From positions 102,096 through 166,095 of the forward strand of contig QJZC01000028.1 of the NCBI GenBank assembly GCA_003247575.1: a stretch of DNA of 64,000 nucleotides. Direction: 5' to 3'. Shown here in pieces: positions 14,059-23,798 of this stretch. Numbering within the stretch: the stretch's first letter is position 1; each line of letters opens with the position of its first letter. The stretch comes from Pseudomonadota bacterium. Its GTDB lineage: Bacteria > Myxococcota_A > UBA9160 > SZUA-336. The notes below the pieces were generated by a model. It ran no database searches. It worked only from the letters and a program-made list of their open reading frames with translations, and had not been told where the DNA came from. The translations under genes and the position numbers were made by a program.

Positions 14059-16683
14059 TCAGCCGTAGAGCACCGACTTGTGACGGACGATCTCTCCGAT
14101 CAGCGCATCGATTCGCTCGGGGTGCTGCGCCAGATCGTCGACCTCGACGCGGCCGGCGCGGTCTCCGACGGGTCGAGCATGTAGCCACGGAATCTTCCCG
14201 TCGAGCTGCTCGAGCAGAGAAAGCACATTAATGTGTCGTTTCTCCTCGTTGTACCCGATCAGGACGACCGAATCCCCCTCGCGCGAGACCAACGAGATGC
14301 GAGCCCCGGTGGCATGCCTGAGTCGCCGCCCCATCTCTCCGGTGTCCAGGCTCTCCGGCACGTGCGATACCGCCATTTGGTATTCCCCGAAGCACACGAG
14401 GCGAGGCTCGTGCGAGCTCAGCCATTCGTTCTCGGCTGCGTATACATCCTCGACCGGTGGAAGATCGGCTGGACGCCCCGCGAGAATCGGCTGCAGATCG
14501 GCTCGGTAATCGCCCGGTGTCGCACACATGCGCCGGATCAGACCCACCAAGTTGTAGCCCCACTTGCCCATGTCGGCTTCGGAGAGCCGCCGCCCCGAGA
14601 AGTCGAGCAACTTGTCCGTAAAGCGACTGCGTCGCTCGGCGATCTCCATCACGGCCGCCAGCGGACTCAGCGTCCCGTCGACTCCATAGACGGCATCTTC
14701 TCCGATCGCCTCGCGCAACCGCTCGAGATCCTCGATCGGCCACTCATGGTGATCGAACCAGCTGATCTGCCCCGAGTAGACGGCCGCCGCTGCGATAGTC
14801 TCGGCTGGAACCGGCTGGGCGGTGAATCCCACGAGCAGCAGGTCAGTGTTCTCGTCGATATCGGTCGCCTTTCCGCGTAAGAAATCCATCAGACCGTGCT
14901 GGGCGCACACGTAGAAGAACGGGACGTTCCGCCGTTCTCGCGCGAGCACCATCGCCGTGACCACGGAATCGAGATCATTGCGCACCGCGATGGCCGCCTT
15001 CGGTCGGCGGCGTCGGCGCGCAGGCGGAGCTGGCTCCTCGGTCGCGGCCACGACCTCTTCGATCTCCTCCAGCGCATCCGCGATCTCCAGCTCCGGCTCG
15101 TCCTCGATGTCGCCCGAAGCGGCCTCTGCAACAGCCTCCACGACCCCATAGATTGCGGCCGCTTCATCGAGCGCGGAATCATCGAGCACCGGGTCGAAAT
15201 CGGCGCCGCGACCTTCGGCGTCGCCGAGTTCGCAACCAAGGGCAACTTCGGCAGACTCCACTGACACCGGGCTCGCGCGCTCATCACGCTCCTCTTCGAG
15301 AAGCGCCTCGTCACCCAGCTCCGCGGCATCTGCATCCCGGTTCCGGTCCCGGTCCCGGTCCCTTCCCGAACGTGTGCGCGAGCGGCGCGGCGGCGTGGGA
15401 GCGAGCGCCCGTCTGGGCTCACCTTCGTCCTCCGGCACGTCGTCGTCGGGCGCGCTCGACTCGGCGGCATCCGCTCCCTCGAGCTCCGAGACCTCGGAGG
15501 CGCCTGCAACGTCGTCCGAGAAGCGTCCACGCCGGCGCCGGCGGCCGCGTCGGCGGCCGCGCCTCTCCGCTTGAGCTCCTTCGGTTGCACTTCCTTCGCG
15601 CGCTTCGATCTCGAGATCGAGGCCCTCGAGTAGCTCACGCGCTCCAGCCTCGAGCTCTCCGGTGAGCAGGACCCGGGTCCCCCCCGTGGATCCGGGCGCC
15701 CAGACCTCGCGTTCGGTCTCCAACCGGAAGGCGGCGGCGACCAAAGACGGCACGTCGGACACGCGGAATGGAGACCGGATCACTCCGAGCACGGGACGAG
15801 ACTCGGAATCGACCCCGATCCAATCGATCGGGTCCAGGCCCTCGCTGTTCCAGGGGAGGTAGCGGGCCACCAGGTAGGCCTGGATACTGTCCACCGCCTC
15901 CTGGACCTGCGCGTCCCGAGAGCTGGCCACGCTCTCGAGCAAACGGGGATCCTGAGCGAGCTTGACGATCTCCTCGAAGAGGTCGGGCCCCCAGCGAGAG
16001 AAGTTGGCATCGTTGACGTGCACCTGCTTTCGCTCAGGGGCGAGGAAGTCCACCGCAGCCCCCTCCGGTTCCGGACTCACGCGCAGGATGCGGGCACCCC
16101 GCATGTAGAGAATGTGGGCCCGGTCTACGACCCGCAGCGCGCCCGCCGAGGTCACTGCCGCGGCCCCCTCCACGACGCGCAGGACGCGTTCGAAGATCCC
16201 ATCCGAGACACCGTCTCCGCTCGGGAACAACACCCCGAGCTCTCCCGCCGGCTCACAGCTCACGAGCTCGGAGGGACGCTCCGCCAGTGCAGGAACCGAG
16301 GCCAGTCGCACGCTCATGCCGTACTCGGACAACCAGTCCACCGCACGTCGGAGAGACGGAGAAATCAGGGGGGCGGCGATCAATGTCTCGACGATCGGAC
16401 CTTCCTGCCGAGCCAGCTCGAGGGCGATCACGGCCCACCCGATCAGCTCGATTCCGGCGTTCGGATTTCGACTGAGAACGAGGGCGCCCGGACGTCCGTG
16501 GATCCATCCGGCACCCAGATCCACTCCCTCGGGCGTGCGATCGGGACGCTCCAGAGGCCGAATCTCACGCACCCCGAGCAACTTGTGGTCTCGGATCAGA
16601 TCCCAGGCGCGCCCCGGGGCGCTTCCGCCACCGCTGCCACCACTGCCACCACTGCCACCGCCACCCCGTCGCTGACTTCGCAT
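14059..16683 (-). CDS. Large DHH-like protein with Gly-rich head and charged disordered linker, function unknown
   Basis: 874 residues from ATG 16683 (GAGAAG seven bases upstream); a GTG at 16698 would add five. Order: a Gly/Ser-repeat head (GGSGGSGGSGGG); a globular N-terminal domain of about 330 residues that I do not recognise; an Arg-rich patch (RRGRRRGRRRRRGRF) followed by a long acidic and Arg/Asp-rich linker (about 370-570); and a C-terminal domain resembling DHH phosphoesterases, with RNDLDS and WFDHHEWP (first Asp of DHH near residue 644). The DHH His pair is present but other metal motifs were not all found. The basic-acidic linker recalls RNA-degradation scaffolds, which is inference only. 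Neighbours are queE and the dNTPase. Confidence 0.6.
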   Translation of the reverse strand: MRSQRRGGGGSGGSGGSGGGSAPGRAWDLIRDHKLLGVREIRPLERPDRTPEGVDLGAGWIHGRPGALVLSRNPNAGIELIGWAVIALELARQEGPIVETLIAAPLISPSLRRAVDWLSEYGMSVRLASVPALAERPSELVSCEPAGELGVLFPSGDGVSDGIFERVLRVVEGAAAVTSAGALRVVDRAHILYMRGARILRVSPEPEGAAVDFLAPERKQVHVNDANFSRWGPDLFEEIVKLAQDPRLLESVASSRDAQVQEAVDSIQAYLVARYLPWNSEGLDPIDWIGVDSESRPVLGVIRSPFRVSDVPSLVAAAFRLETEREVWAPGSTGGTRVLLTGELEAGARELLEGLDLEIEAREGSATEGAQAERRGRRRGRRRRRGRFSDDVAGASEVSELEGADAAESSAPDDDVPEDEGEPRRALAPTPPRRSRTRSGRDRDRDRNRDADAAELGDEALLEEERDERASPVSVESAEVALGCELGDAEGRGADFDPVLDDSALDEAAAIYGVVEAVAEAASGDIEDEPELEIADALEEIEEVVAATEEPAPPARRRRRPKAAIAVRNDLDSVVTAMVLARERRNVPFFYVCAQHGLMDFLRGKATDIDENTDLLLVGFTAQPVPAETIAAAAVYSGQISWFDHHEWPIEDLERLREAIGEDAVYGVDGTLSPLAAVMEIAERRSRFTDKLLDFSGRRLSEADMGKWGYNLVGLIRRMCATPGDYRADLQPILAGRPADLPPVEDVYAAENEWLSSHEPRLVCFGEYQMAVSHVPESLDTGEMGRRLRHATGARISLVSREGDSVVLIGYNEEKRHINVLSLLEQLDGKIPWLHARPVGDRAGRVEVDDLAQHPERIDALIGEIVRHKSVLYG

Positions 16684-16942
16684 GTTCCGTCTTCTCACTC
16701 GGCCTCCTCGACCATCGCTCCGCCTCTCGACGCCCTCGGCCGTCGGTGCGCATCCGGCGACCTTCGTCCAGGCAGCCGCACACGCTCAATCCGGGCCGAA
16801 GGGCGCGGGGAAGCGATCGGATCCTCTCTGCGTTCGCGCTGGCTCCGGCGCGCACGGTGCACGACCTCGGCTCCAGCCGACGCTCGGAGTGTAGCTTGTC
16901 GAAGGAGAGCGGAAAGGGCCCTTCGCGGCTTGGACCCTGGCG

Positions 16943-18094
16943 TCAGGCCGGAGTGTGAGGGTCGTAGATGCGCCGATGTTCATCCATCGCGAAGCGATCG
17001 GTCATGCCGGCGAGGTAGTCCGCCATCGCGCGCTCCGGCGGCTCGTCGGACGCCGCAGCCAACACGTGCCGCGGCAACAAGCGGGGCTGGCTCGAGTAGG
17101 CCTCCCAAAGCTCGCGCAGGATGCGTTCGCCCTTGAGCGCCATGCGCAGCACCTGAGGATGGCGATAGACGCACTCGTGCAACATGTGAGTCTGCGCACG
17201 CGTCAGCTCACGCGCCTCGTCCGATAGACCCACTACGGGCTCCGGGAGCGTGCACAGTGCATCGGCCGAGGTGGGGGCGTGCTTTTCCAGGCGACGCGCC
17301 GTGGCTTCTACGAGATCGCCCACGAGTCCATCGATCAGCCGCACGATCACCTTTCTCCAGCCGACGGCAGCCAGCGGTCGGCTCAGCCCCGCCCGCTCTC
17401 GCGCCCTACGCCAGAGCTCGAGCTCCTCGAGCTGTTCGGGCTCGAGCAGGCCAGAGCGCAAGCCGTCGTCGATATCGTGCGCGCCGTAGGCGATCGAGTC
17501 CGCCCAGTTGGCGATCTGGGCCTCTGCTGTGGGCGATGCGCCAAGCGACGGCATCTCCACGGGGTGAGAGTGCCGCGGGTAGGCGCGCCCGTGCTTCAGG
17601 ATCCCCGCACGGGTCTCGTGGGTCAGGTTCAATCCGCGATATTCGGGGGTCCGAAGCTCGAGCCAGTCGACGATTCGAAGGCTCTGACGGTTGTGCTCGA
17701 AACCACCAAATGCCTCGAGAAGCGGATGCATGGCGCGCTCGCCCGCATGCCCGAAGGGTGTATGTCCCAGATCATGCGCGAGCACGATGGCTTCGGTCAG
17801 GTCCTCGTTCGCACCCAGTACGCGCGCGATGGTGCGCCCGATCTGAGCCACCTCGAGCGTGTGCGTGAGCCGGTTCCGAAAGTGGTCTCCCTCGTGATGG
17901 ATGAATACCTGCGTCTTGTACTGCAACCTGCGAAACGCGGTCGAGTGCAGCACGCGATCACGATCCCGCTGGAAGCAGGTGCGATAGGCATGCTCGGGCT
18001 CCGAACCCAGACGACCTCGCGAGTCTCTAGCGCGCATGGCCCAAGGAGCGAGGGCTCGATCCTCGCGATGCTCGAGCTGCTCGCGCAGGTTCAT
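16943..18094 (-). CDS. dgt: Deoxyguanosinetriphosphate triphosphohydrolase-like protein (HD domain)
   Basis: 383 residues from ATG 18094, giving the usual MNLREQLEHRED-type start. HD-domain metal ligands are visible: His 78 (RLTHTLEV), His107-Asp108 (LAHDLGH) and the TPFGHAGE motif specific to dNTP triphosphohydrolases; a later ANWADSIAYGAHDIDDGL carries the last ligands. It hydrolyses dNTPs to nucleoside and triphosphate. About 244 bp without a gene separate it from the DHH-like gene downstream. Confidence 0.9.
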   Translation of the reverse strand: MNLREQLEHREDRALAPWAMRARDSRGRLGSEPEHAYRTCFQRDRDRVLHSTAFRRLQYKTQVFIHHEGDHFRNRLTHTLEVAQIGRTIARVLGANEDLTEAIVLAHDLGHTPFGHAGERAMHPLLEAFGGFEHNRQSLRIVDWLELRTPEYRGLNLTHETRAGILKHGRAYPRHSHPVEMPSLGASPTAEAQIANWADSIAYGAHDIDDGLRSGLLEPEQLEELELWRRARERAGLSRPLAAVGWRKVIVRLIDGLVGDLVEATARRLEKHAPTSADALCTLPEPVVGLSDEARELTRAQTHMLHECVYRHPQVLRMALKGERILRELWEAYSSQPRLLPRHVLAAASDEPPERAMADYLAGMTDRFAMDEHRRIYDPHTPA

Positions 18095-18169
18095 TGGATG
18101 TCCAGCCCGTAGTGCGTGACCGGCGACGCGCGATGCACGACGCAAACGGGCGCTCGCTGCCACACGCGC

Positions 18170-18667
18170 TCAGTCTCGCGTGGCTTGCTCAACGAGTTCA
18201 TCCAGGGCACGTCGGTCACGCCAGGTGAGCTCCTCGTCCAAAGCCTTCGGTGAATCGTCGGTCGCGGTCTCCGCAGTGGAACCAGAACCTGGACCCGCTC
18301 GAAGCGGGCCTCGTGCTCGCTCGCCGCTCGCCACTGCAGAGGGAGCCCCCCTAGAACGGGTGAATCGGTTCGCGCCGCTCGGCGGCACCGAAGAGGACGC
18401 CTGCGAAGCTTCAGAGCTCGACGCATCTCGCGAAGCAGCGGAACCAGCTTCCTGACGAGCGCGAAGTCTCGCCGGGTCGCCGACGGCGACGTTCACCCAG
18501 CGCTCGATCCTCCCACGCACCTCGGCATAGTCGCGGAGACGCAGCCGGAGCTCCTGTCCGCTCCCGATGCCTGTCACCTCGATCGCGAGCGCAAGGAGGC
18601 CGAGAGTCGCTGCGAGCAACGACCAGCGGAGCCATCTCCGCCTTGCGCGCTGTCGTCGAGCTACCAC
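18170..18667 (-). CDS. Small membrane-anchored hypothetical protein
   Basis: 165 residues from GTG 18667. A very basic N-terminus (VARRQRARRRWLRW) is followed by one hydrophobic helix (about 16-30), a short charged segment and a Ser/Ala/Gly-rich low-complexity region. No family is recognised. It ends 75 bp upstream of the dNTPase start and diverges from the aminotransferase gene; no ribosome-binding site is evident, so it could be leaderless or the start could be wrong. Confidence 0.5.
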   Translation of the reverse strand: MVARRQRARRRWLRWSLLAATLGLLALAIEVTGIGSGQELRLRLRDYAEVRGRIERWVNVAVGDPARLRARQEAGSAASRDASSSEASQASSSVPPSGANRFTRSRGAPSAVASGERARGPLRAGPGSGSTAETATDDSPKALDEELTWRDRRALDELVEQATRD

Positions 18668-18738
18668 GGCGCGCTAGAGTACCGCTCCGCTCTAGTCGGA
18701 GCCACTCTGCACCTTGCCCCGGAGGAGACCCGGAACCC

Positions 18739-19836
18739 ATGTCCAGCATCCCCTGCCCGGAACGACTCTTACTCGGTCCCGGTCCGAGCAACCTCTCGAC
18801 GGAGGTCCGCGAAGCACTCGCATCCCCCATGATCGGCCATCTCGACCCGGCGTTCCTCGCGCTCCTCGACGAGGTACAGGCGATGCTACGAACCCTCTTC
18901 GGCAGCGAAGAGGCATGGACCCTGCCGCTGTCCGCAACCGGGAGTGCCGGCATGGAGACCTGCCTGATCAATCTGACCGAGCCGGGCGAGCGCGTGCTCA
19001 TCGGGCAGTGCGGCGTGTTCGGTGGACGCATGCGTGAGATCGTCGAGCGTCTCGGAGCGCAGCCAATCGTGATCGAGGCACCGATGGGCGAGAGCGTGCC
19101 GACTCAGGCGATGCTCGACGCGATCGAGCGCGAGCGGCCGCACGTCGTCGCCTTCGTCCACGCCGAGACATCCACCGGTGTCGCACAGCCGGTCGAGTCG
19201 ATCGCCCACGCCGCACGTTCGCAAGGCGCGCTCGTGGTTCTCGACTGCGTCACGTCTCTAGCGGGGATGCCCGTGCGCTTCGACGAGTGGCAGATCGATG
19301 CGGCCTATTCTGGAACACAAAAATGTTTGTCCTGCCCGCCGGGATTGTCGCCGCTGGCAATCGGCCCACGCGCGCTCGAGCGCATGCGCGCGCGCAAGCG
19401 CCCCGTCCAGAGCTGGTACCTGGATCTCAGCCTGATCGGTGGCTATCTGAGTTCGAAGCGTGTCTACCACCATACGGCTCCTGTCTCCGCAATCTTCGCA
19501 CTCTATGCGGGCCTAAAGCGCGTCATTGGCGAGGGCCTCGAGAAGCGGTTCGAACGACACGTCGACGCACATCGTGCACTGGTGTCGGCGCTGACTCCGC
19601 TGGGCTTCCAGTTCCCGGTCAACGACCAGGAGAGGCTCCCGATGCTGAACGCGGTCGTGCCACCCTACGACGACGAGGCAGAGGTGCGTCGCAGACTCCT
19701 GCTGGAGCACGACATCGAGGTCGGAGGAGGACTCGGGTCCCTGGCCGGAAGGATCTGGAGGATCGGCCTCATGGGAGAGAACGCCTGCCGCGAGTCCGTG
19801 GAGAAGCTCGTCAGGGCGCTCGAAAGCTTCACTTGA
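18739..19836 (+). CDS. Class V aminotransferase (alanine-glyoxylate / serine-pyruvate type)
   Basis: 365 residues from ATG 18739, with GGAGGAGA ten bases upstream. The start LLLGPGPSNLS, the MIGHLDPAF segment, the SATGSAGMET phosphate-binding loop and the PLP lysine in SGTQKCLSCPPGLSP define the serine-pyruvate/alanine-glyoxylate aminotransferase subgroup. It is a PLP enzyme that probably links glyoxylate or pyruvate with alanine or serine. Substrate choice cannot be fixed from sequence. It stands alone, divergent from the small membrane protein and convergent with the exported protein cluster. Confidence 0.88.
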   Translation: MSSIPCPERLLLGPGPSNLSTEVREALASPMIGHLDPAFLALLDEVQAMLRTLFGSEEAWTLPLSATGSAGMETCLINLTEPGERVLIGQCGVFGGRMREIVERLGAQPIVIEAPMGESVPTQAMLDAIERERPHVVAFVHAETSTGVAQPVESIAHAARSQGALVVLDCVTSLAGMPVRFDEWQIDAAYSGTQKCLSCPPGLSPLAIGPRALERMRARKRPVQSWYLDLSLIGGYLSSKRVYHHTAPVSAIFALYAGLKRVIGEGLEKRFERHVDAHRALVSALTPLGFQFPVNDQERLPMLNAVVPPYDDEAEVRRRLLLEHDIEVGGGLGSLAGRIWRIGLMGENACRESVEKLVRALESFT

Positions 19837-19850
19837 AATGCGGGGCGGGA

Positions 19851-21854
19851 TCAGCGGGAGAAGGTCGGCCCCACGTAGATCGACTCTCCACTCACCTCTA
19901 CGAACGCGGCCAGGGGGAGCCAGGCGCCAACCCCCAGCCAGCGCCCCACCGGTAGCACGAGCGATGCTCGCGGACCGTCCTCGCCGATCATGGAAACAGA
20001 CATGCGTGCCCCGCCGACCTCACCCGAGAGCGCCAGCTGCACCCGCGAGTCTGCGTCGAAGCGTGCGAAGATCGTGCTCCGAACCGCATGCGTCCGGTCG
20101 ACACACAGGGTCCCCTTCGGACAGCGCATTGTCGCGCCAGCGACCTGGCGGGACGCGCGGAGATCGTCCTTTCCACGCGACAGTGTCAGAGCTCCCACCG
20201 TCTCGTACTCGCCGTCGATGTACGCGCGCGTGACCGTGCCCAGAATCTGGGGTCGCTCCAAGTCTGCCGGCTCGGCCGTCAGCACGGCGCCATCTCGAAT
20301 GGCCCGCTCGAGCCGCCGGATCCCTTCGAGCGTAGCCATCTGACCCGACTCGAGCGCGTCCAGCTTGCCTTGCTCCAGCGCGAACGCCACCTCGGACAGG
20401 AAAAGACGCGAACGCGCCGCATCCAGCCCGTCTTGCTCGAACTCCGCTGCATCCCGCGCTTCCAGCACCACAGCGCGCGCGTCTCCAATCGTATCCCGCA
20501 ACATGCCGGCGTCCGAGACGTAGACGCTGTCCAAGACGCCTCGCGTCACCAGGAGAGGCGCCGGAGATAGTCGCACGAAGGAGGTGCGCGCTCGCGGAAG
20601 GGAGAAAGAATCGGAGCGGAAGCCCAGGCTGGGGCCGGCTACGTCGGAGTCCGCCTCCTGGGGCTCACCTGCAAGTGAGTCTACCCAGCTGCGCGCCTCC
20701 TCGGCGCGAAGGCCAGACGGGAACTGGGCGAGATAATCGAGCGCGGCCTCGCGCAGCGCCTCGCCATCGGGACGCCAGCCTCGCAGCAGTCGCGCGGGCA
20801 CAGACAGAGCCACGTTCGTCGGAGTCATCGAGTCGCGCAACGCGCGCACCAGATCGGGCGAGAGCGCGATCTCCTCGTCCGCGAGGTCACTTCCGCCGAC
20901 CAGACCGAGCACGCGCCGAATGCGGTAGTCACGCGCTTCGCGATCGAGCACGGCTCGCACGTTGACGTCTTCTCGGCCGGCCCACTCGCGCGCCAGCTCT
21001 CCGATCGTGTCCGATCTCTCACCGAGCTCGCTCAAGAGATCGAGGCCCAACTCCGGCGACCCACCCAGATAGGCGGCGACCGCCCGTGTGAACTGACCGC
21101 TCGGCGACTGCGATGCCTGCGCCTGCGCGCGAGCGTAGTCCTGATTCAGCAGTGCGGCGGCAACGGAGATGTCCCACGAGCGGACACTACCGTCTCTCAC
21201 CTTCGGCCCGAATACATTCGTATGAGCTGCGATTGGAGCTGGGCCCAGCGTACCGAGCTGCGCCCAGCGATCCAGTAGCGAGAGTGCCTCCTCGGAGTTC
21301 GCGTCCAGCTCCACCGCACGTTGCAGCTCTGCAGACGCCCGTAGCAGCTGCCCCGAATCGAGTGCGGATCTCGCTGCCTCGAGCCGAGCGTCCAGTAGAT
21401 CCTCGAGCTCGCGCTCACGCAGAGCCGAGTACAAAGTTCCACCCGCAGTCGTCGGCACCCCAGTGATCGAGCTCGCGAGGTCGGCCTCCAGCCACTCGAG
21501 CGCCCGATCTTCGGCGGGCGAGCGGACCTGGAGACTCCAGATCTCGCGAGCCATGTCTCGCACACCCGAGAGAAGCTTGCGCGGAGATCCGCTCGTCCAG
21601 GCTCGCACCCCGGTCTGGAGCGCGTGATCATGGATCTTCAGCCAGCGCGAGCGCCGATCCTCGCGCATCAGCTCACGAGCCCGTTCCGTCGTGGAGTGCT
21701 GTGGCTGTCCGACCTCCTGCAGGCGAGCAGCCAGATCCTCCGCGGATTCGGCCCACGCGCGCCCCTGGAACATCAAGACCAGCAACCCCGCGAGCGCCGC
21801 AGCGACGACCGCGCGAACCGCCACTCGTACGACGACCTCCTGGCTAGTGGACAT
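19851..21854 (-). CDS. Exported repeat-containing protein of unknown function
   Basis: 667 residues from ATG 21854, with GGGAG nine bases upstream; a further upstream ATG would extend more into the preceding gene. A signal peptide (hydrophobic 12-30, cleavage after AWA) is followed by a long Ala/Leu/Glu-rich alpha-helical body with a TPR-like section (ASAELQRAVELDANSEEALSLL), and a C-terminal beta-rich part with MRCPKGTLCVDRTH (a possible disulfide). Not recognised. It overlaps the upstream lipoprotein gene by 11 bp, so the two are very likely translated together. Confidence 0.7.
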   Translation of the reverse strand: MSTSQEVVVRVAVRAVVAAALAGLLVLMFQGRAWAESAEDLAARLQEVGQPQHSTTERARELMREDRRSRWLKIHDHALQTGVRAWTSGSPRKLLSGVRDMAREIWSLQVRSPAEDRALEWLEADLASSITGVPTTAGGTLYSALRERELEDLLDARLEAARSALDSGQLLRASAELQRAVELDANSEEALSLLDRWAQLGTLGPAPIAAHTNVFGPKVRDGSVRSWDISVAAALLNQDYARAQAQASQSPSGQFTRAVAAYLGGSPELGLDLLSELGERSDTIGELAREWAGREDVNVRAVLDREARDYRIRRVLGLVGGSDLADEEIALSPDLVRALRDSMTPTNVALSVPARLLRGWRPDGEALREAALDYLAQFPSGLRAEEARSWVDSLAGEPQEADSDVAGPSLGFRSDSFSLPRARTSFVRLSPAPLLVTRGVLDSVYVSDAGMLRDTIGDARAVVLEARDAAEFEQDGLDAARSRLFLSEVAFALEQGKLDALESGQMATLEGIRRLERAIRDGAVLTAEPADLERPQILGTVTRAYIDGEYETVGALTLSRGKDDLRASRQVAGATMRCPKGTLCVDRTHAVRSTIFARFDADSRVQLALSGEVGGARMSVSMIGEDGPRASLVLPVGRWLGVGAWLPLAAFVEVSGESIYVGPTFSR

Positions 21855-22920
21855 CGCTACGCACTCCCTCATGAAAGGCCAACAAAGACTCGATCTTGGC
21901 GCGCGCCTCCCGACGCAGGGTCGGCTTGCGCGCTTCCGACGCGAGCTCATACGCCGCGAAGGCCCGCTCCAAGTGGTGCTCGTAGCGAGAAACATTGAGC
22001 GGCTCACGCGTCGTCTGCGCGCGCCGATGCTCCCGCCGCGCGACTTCCGCGTACAGATCTCCAAGGCGGATCAGATGCCGCGGGTACAGCTTGGACAGAC
22101 GATGGTGGGTCACCAGTCGTTGACACACATCGATCGCGCCATCGATGTCGCCATCCGCCGCGTAGATCTCGACCTCGGCTTGCTCCAAGGCCTCGGACTC
22201 CAGCTGCGCCAGCGATGCGTACTCCGAATCACCGAGTGCGACTGCAAGCCCATTCCAAGCCCGGATCCAAGCGCGAATCGCCGGCAGCTGGCCCGCAGGC
22301 TCTGCTGCTTGCACGCTAGACGTGGTGGCCTCGGCAAGCGAGGAGAACACCTGCATGATCTCCCGATGGTCTCGAGCAGCCTTTGCGAGCAGGCGCTTCT
22401 CTGTCTCGACACGCACGAAGGCGTTCGCGGCATCTTCGTAGCGGCGCAGGCGTCCGAGTGCACGCGCCCGCGCGAACTCGATGACCAGATCCTCATCCGT
22501 CCAAAGCTCGGTCGACAGCCGCCCGTATACCGGCGCTGCTGCGAGCCTGGCTCCGAGCGGGGACCCGGGAGCGAGGCTCTGGCTCGAACCGGGCCCCTGC
22601 GCACCGATCGGGCTCAGCGAGAGGTTGTCCGTCGCTTCGGGCGCAGCACCTGCGCCCGGTTTGCGAAGCTGCTCCAAGCGCCACAACGCGACGTCGAAGG
22701 CATTGCGGCCATGATCATCCAGATGAGCATAGCTCTGGTATGTATCGTCACTCAGGTGCATCTGGAGGTCAGAGACGCTGAGTGCCAGCGCGCGTTCACG
22801 CAACAGGTCGGCAGGCGCCTTGCCCCCCGCACACGCACACAGGGCGGCCGCGCTGACGGATGCGGCCAGCAGCCTGGAAGTACGCAGTAGCAGAGAAAAC
22901 GGCATAGGCACGCTTGCCAT
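21844..22920 (-). CDS. Predicted outer-membrane-type lipoprotein with TPR-like helices
   Basis: 358 residues. The N-terminal signal ends in a lipobox-like AALCAC, so the mature protein would start with lipid-modified Cys near residue 28-30. The rest is helical with TPR character (ARALGRLRRYEDAANAF; YAADGDIDGAIDVCQRL; HLIRLGDLYAEVAR). No enzyme motif is seen. It is probably the partner of the exported protein encoded just downstream (11 bp overlap). ATG at 22920 has only a weak GCAGAG site; MPFS six codons in is an alternative. Confidence 0.7.
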   Translation of the reverse strand: MASVPMPFSLLLRTSRLLAASVSAAALCACAGGKAPADLLRERALALSVSDLQMHLSDDTYQSYAHLDDHGRNAFDVALWRLEQLRKPGAGAAPEATDNLSLSPIGAQGPGSSQSLAPGSPLGARLAAAPVYGRLSTELWTDEDLVIEFARARALGRLRRYEDAANAFVRVETEKRLLAKAARDHREIMQVFSSLAEATTSSVQAAEPAGQLPAIRAWIRAWNGLAVALGDSEYASLAQLESEALEQAEVEIYAADGDIDGAIDVCQRLVTHHRLSKLYPRHLIRLGDLYAEVARREHRRAQTTREPLNVSRYEHHLERAFAAYELASEARKPTLRREARAKIESLLAFHEGVRSDVH

Positions 22921-23093
22921 CTCTGCAAGCGCTGCGCCACCGGCAAGAGTCGTCCCAAACCCCGGCGAACAGCCGGATGAAGCTCGTCCTGAGCCCCTAG
23001 GGTGCGAAGTTCAGTTCGCGTTGAGAAAATCGACAGCGCGCGCGCGACCTACGGTCGTGCGGAACAGATCCTCCGAACCTCAGCGCGAGCTGG

Positions 23094-23660
23094 TCAGCGC
23101 GAGCTGGGCTTCGCTGGGTCTCGGATCCATTCGTCGGGGACGCCCGAGAGCGACGCCTCGACTTGGAGCTCTCGTAGCCGACTCTGTGCAGCCTCGAGCG
23201 CCTTCTTGTCCCGCTTGAGCTGAGCGCGCAACTTCAGTATCTCGGGATCGCTCGGCGTGTCGGACGTACCGCCGATGGGGCTGTACTGATACGCTCCCTG
23301 CGAACGCTCACGCACCTCACCGCGCGCCTCTTCGAGCTGCGCCTCGAGCAGACGGATCTCTGCCCGCACTTCACTGAAGGCGTTCTCCCAGTCTTCTCGG
23401 TCGCGTCCACCGGGCTCCGCAGGCTTCACCGGAGCGCGGGCCGGCCCGCGTGGGCGTAGCAATGAGTCGAGCCCGATCGATGGACGGGCGCCACCCCCAG
23501 AACGAGTCGCCGCCGACGTCTCTGGGCTGGTCTCCGCCTGCGGAGCGGAGGCGTCGGAGGACGCATCTTTGGCCTCCTCGCAACGGGCGGGAGCCGCGAG
23601 CAGAAGCCAGGACAGGACAAGGGCGACGGAGGTCGTGGTAGAGCGCATCATGAGCCTCAT
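23094..23660 (-). CDS. Secreted coiled-coil protein, hypothetical
   Basis: 188 residues. A signal peptide (MRSTTTSVALVLSWLLLAAPARC) precedes a Ser/Pro/Gly-rich spacer and two coiled-coil stretches (DWENAFSEVRAEIRLLEAQL and EILKLRAQLKRDKKALEAAQ). A Cys after APAR could be a lipobox but the context is poor. It is the first gene of the three-gene minus-strand exported group, with 173 bp to the next, and is divergent from pilT. No family is recognised. Confidence 0.6.
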   Translation of the reverse strand: MRLMMRSTTTSVALVLSWLLLAAPARCEEAKDASSDASAPQAETSPETSAATRSGGGARPSIGLDSLLRPRGPARAPVKPAEPGGRDREDWENAFSEVRAEIRLLEAQLEEARGEVRERSQGAYQYSPIGGTSDTPSDPEILKLRAQLKRDKKALEAAQSRLRELQVEASLSGVPDEWIRDPAKPSSR

Positions 23661-23798
23661 TATAGGCGGCCTTCCTCGACAATTCTGCCCCGTCCAGATT
23701 CGGGTGGGTCGGTCCTGGGATCAAGCACAACGCGCTCGCGTCCGAAGGAGTTCGGAGGAGAGGGAGCGGCTGACTTCCCGTTCTCGACGGACTGCCGG

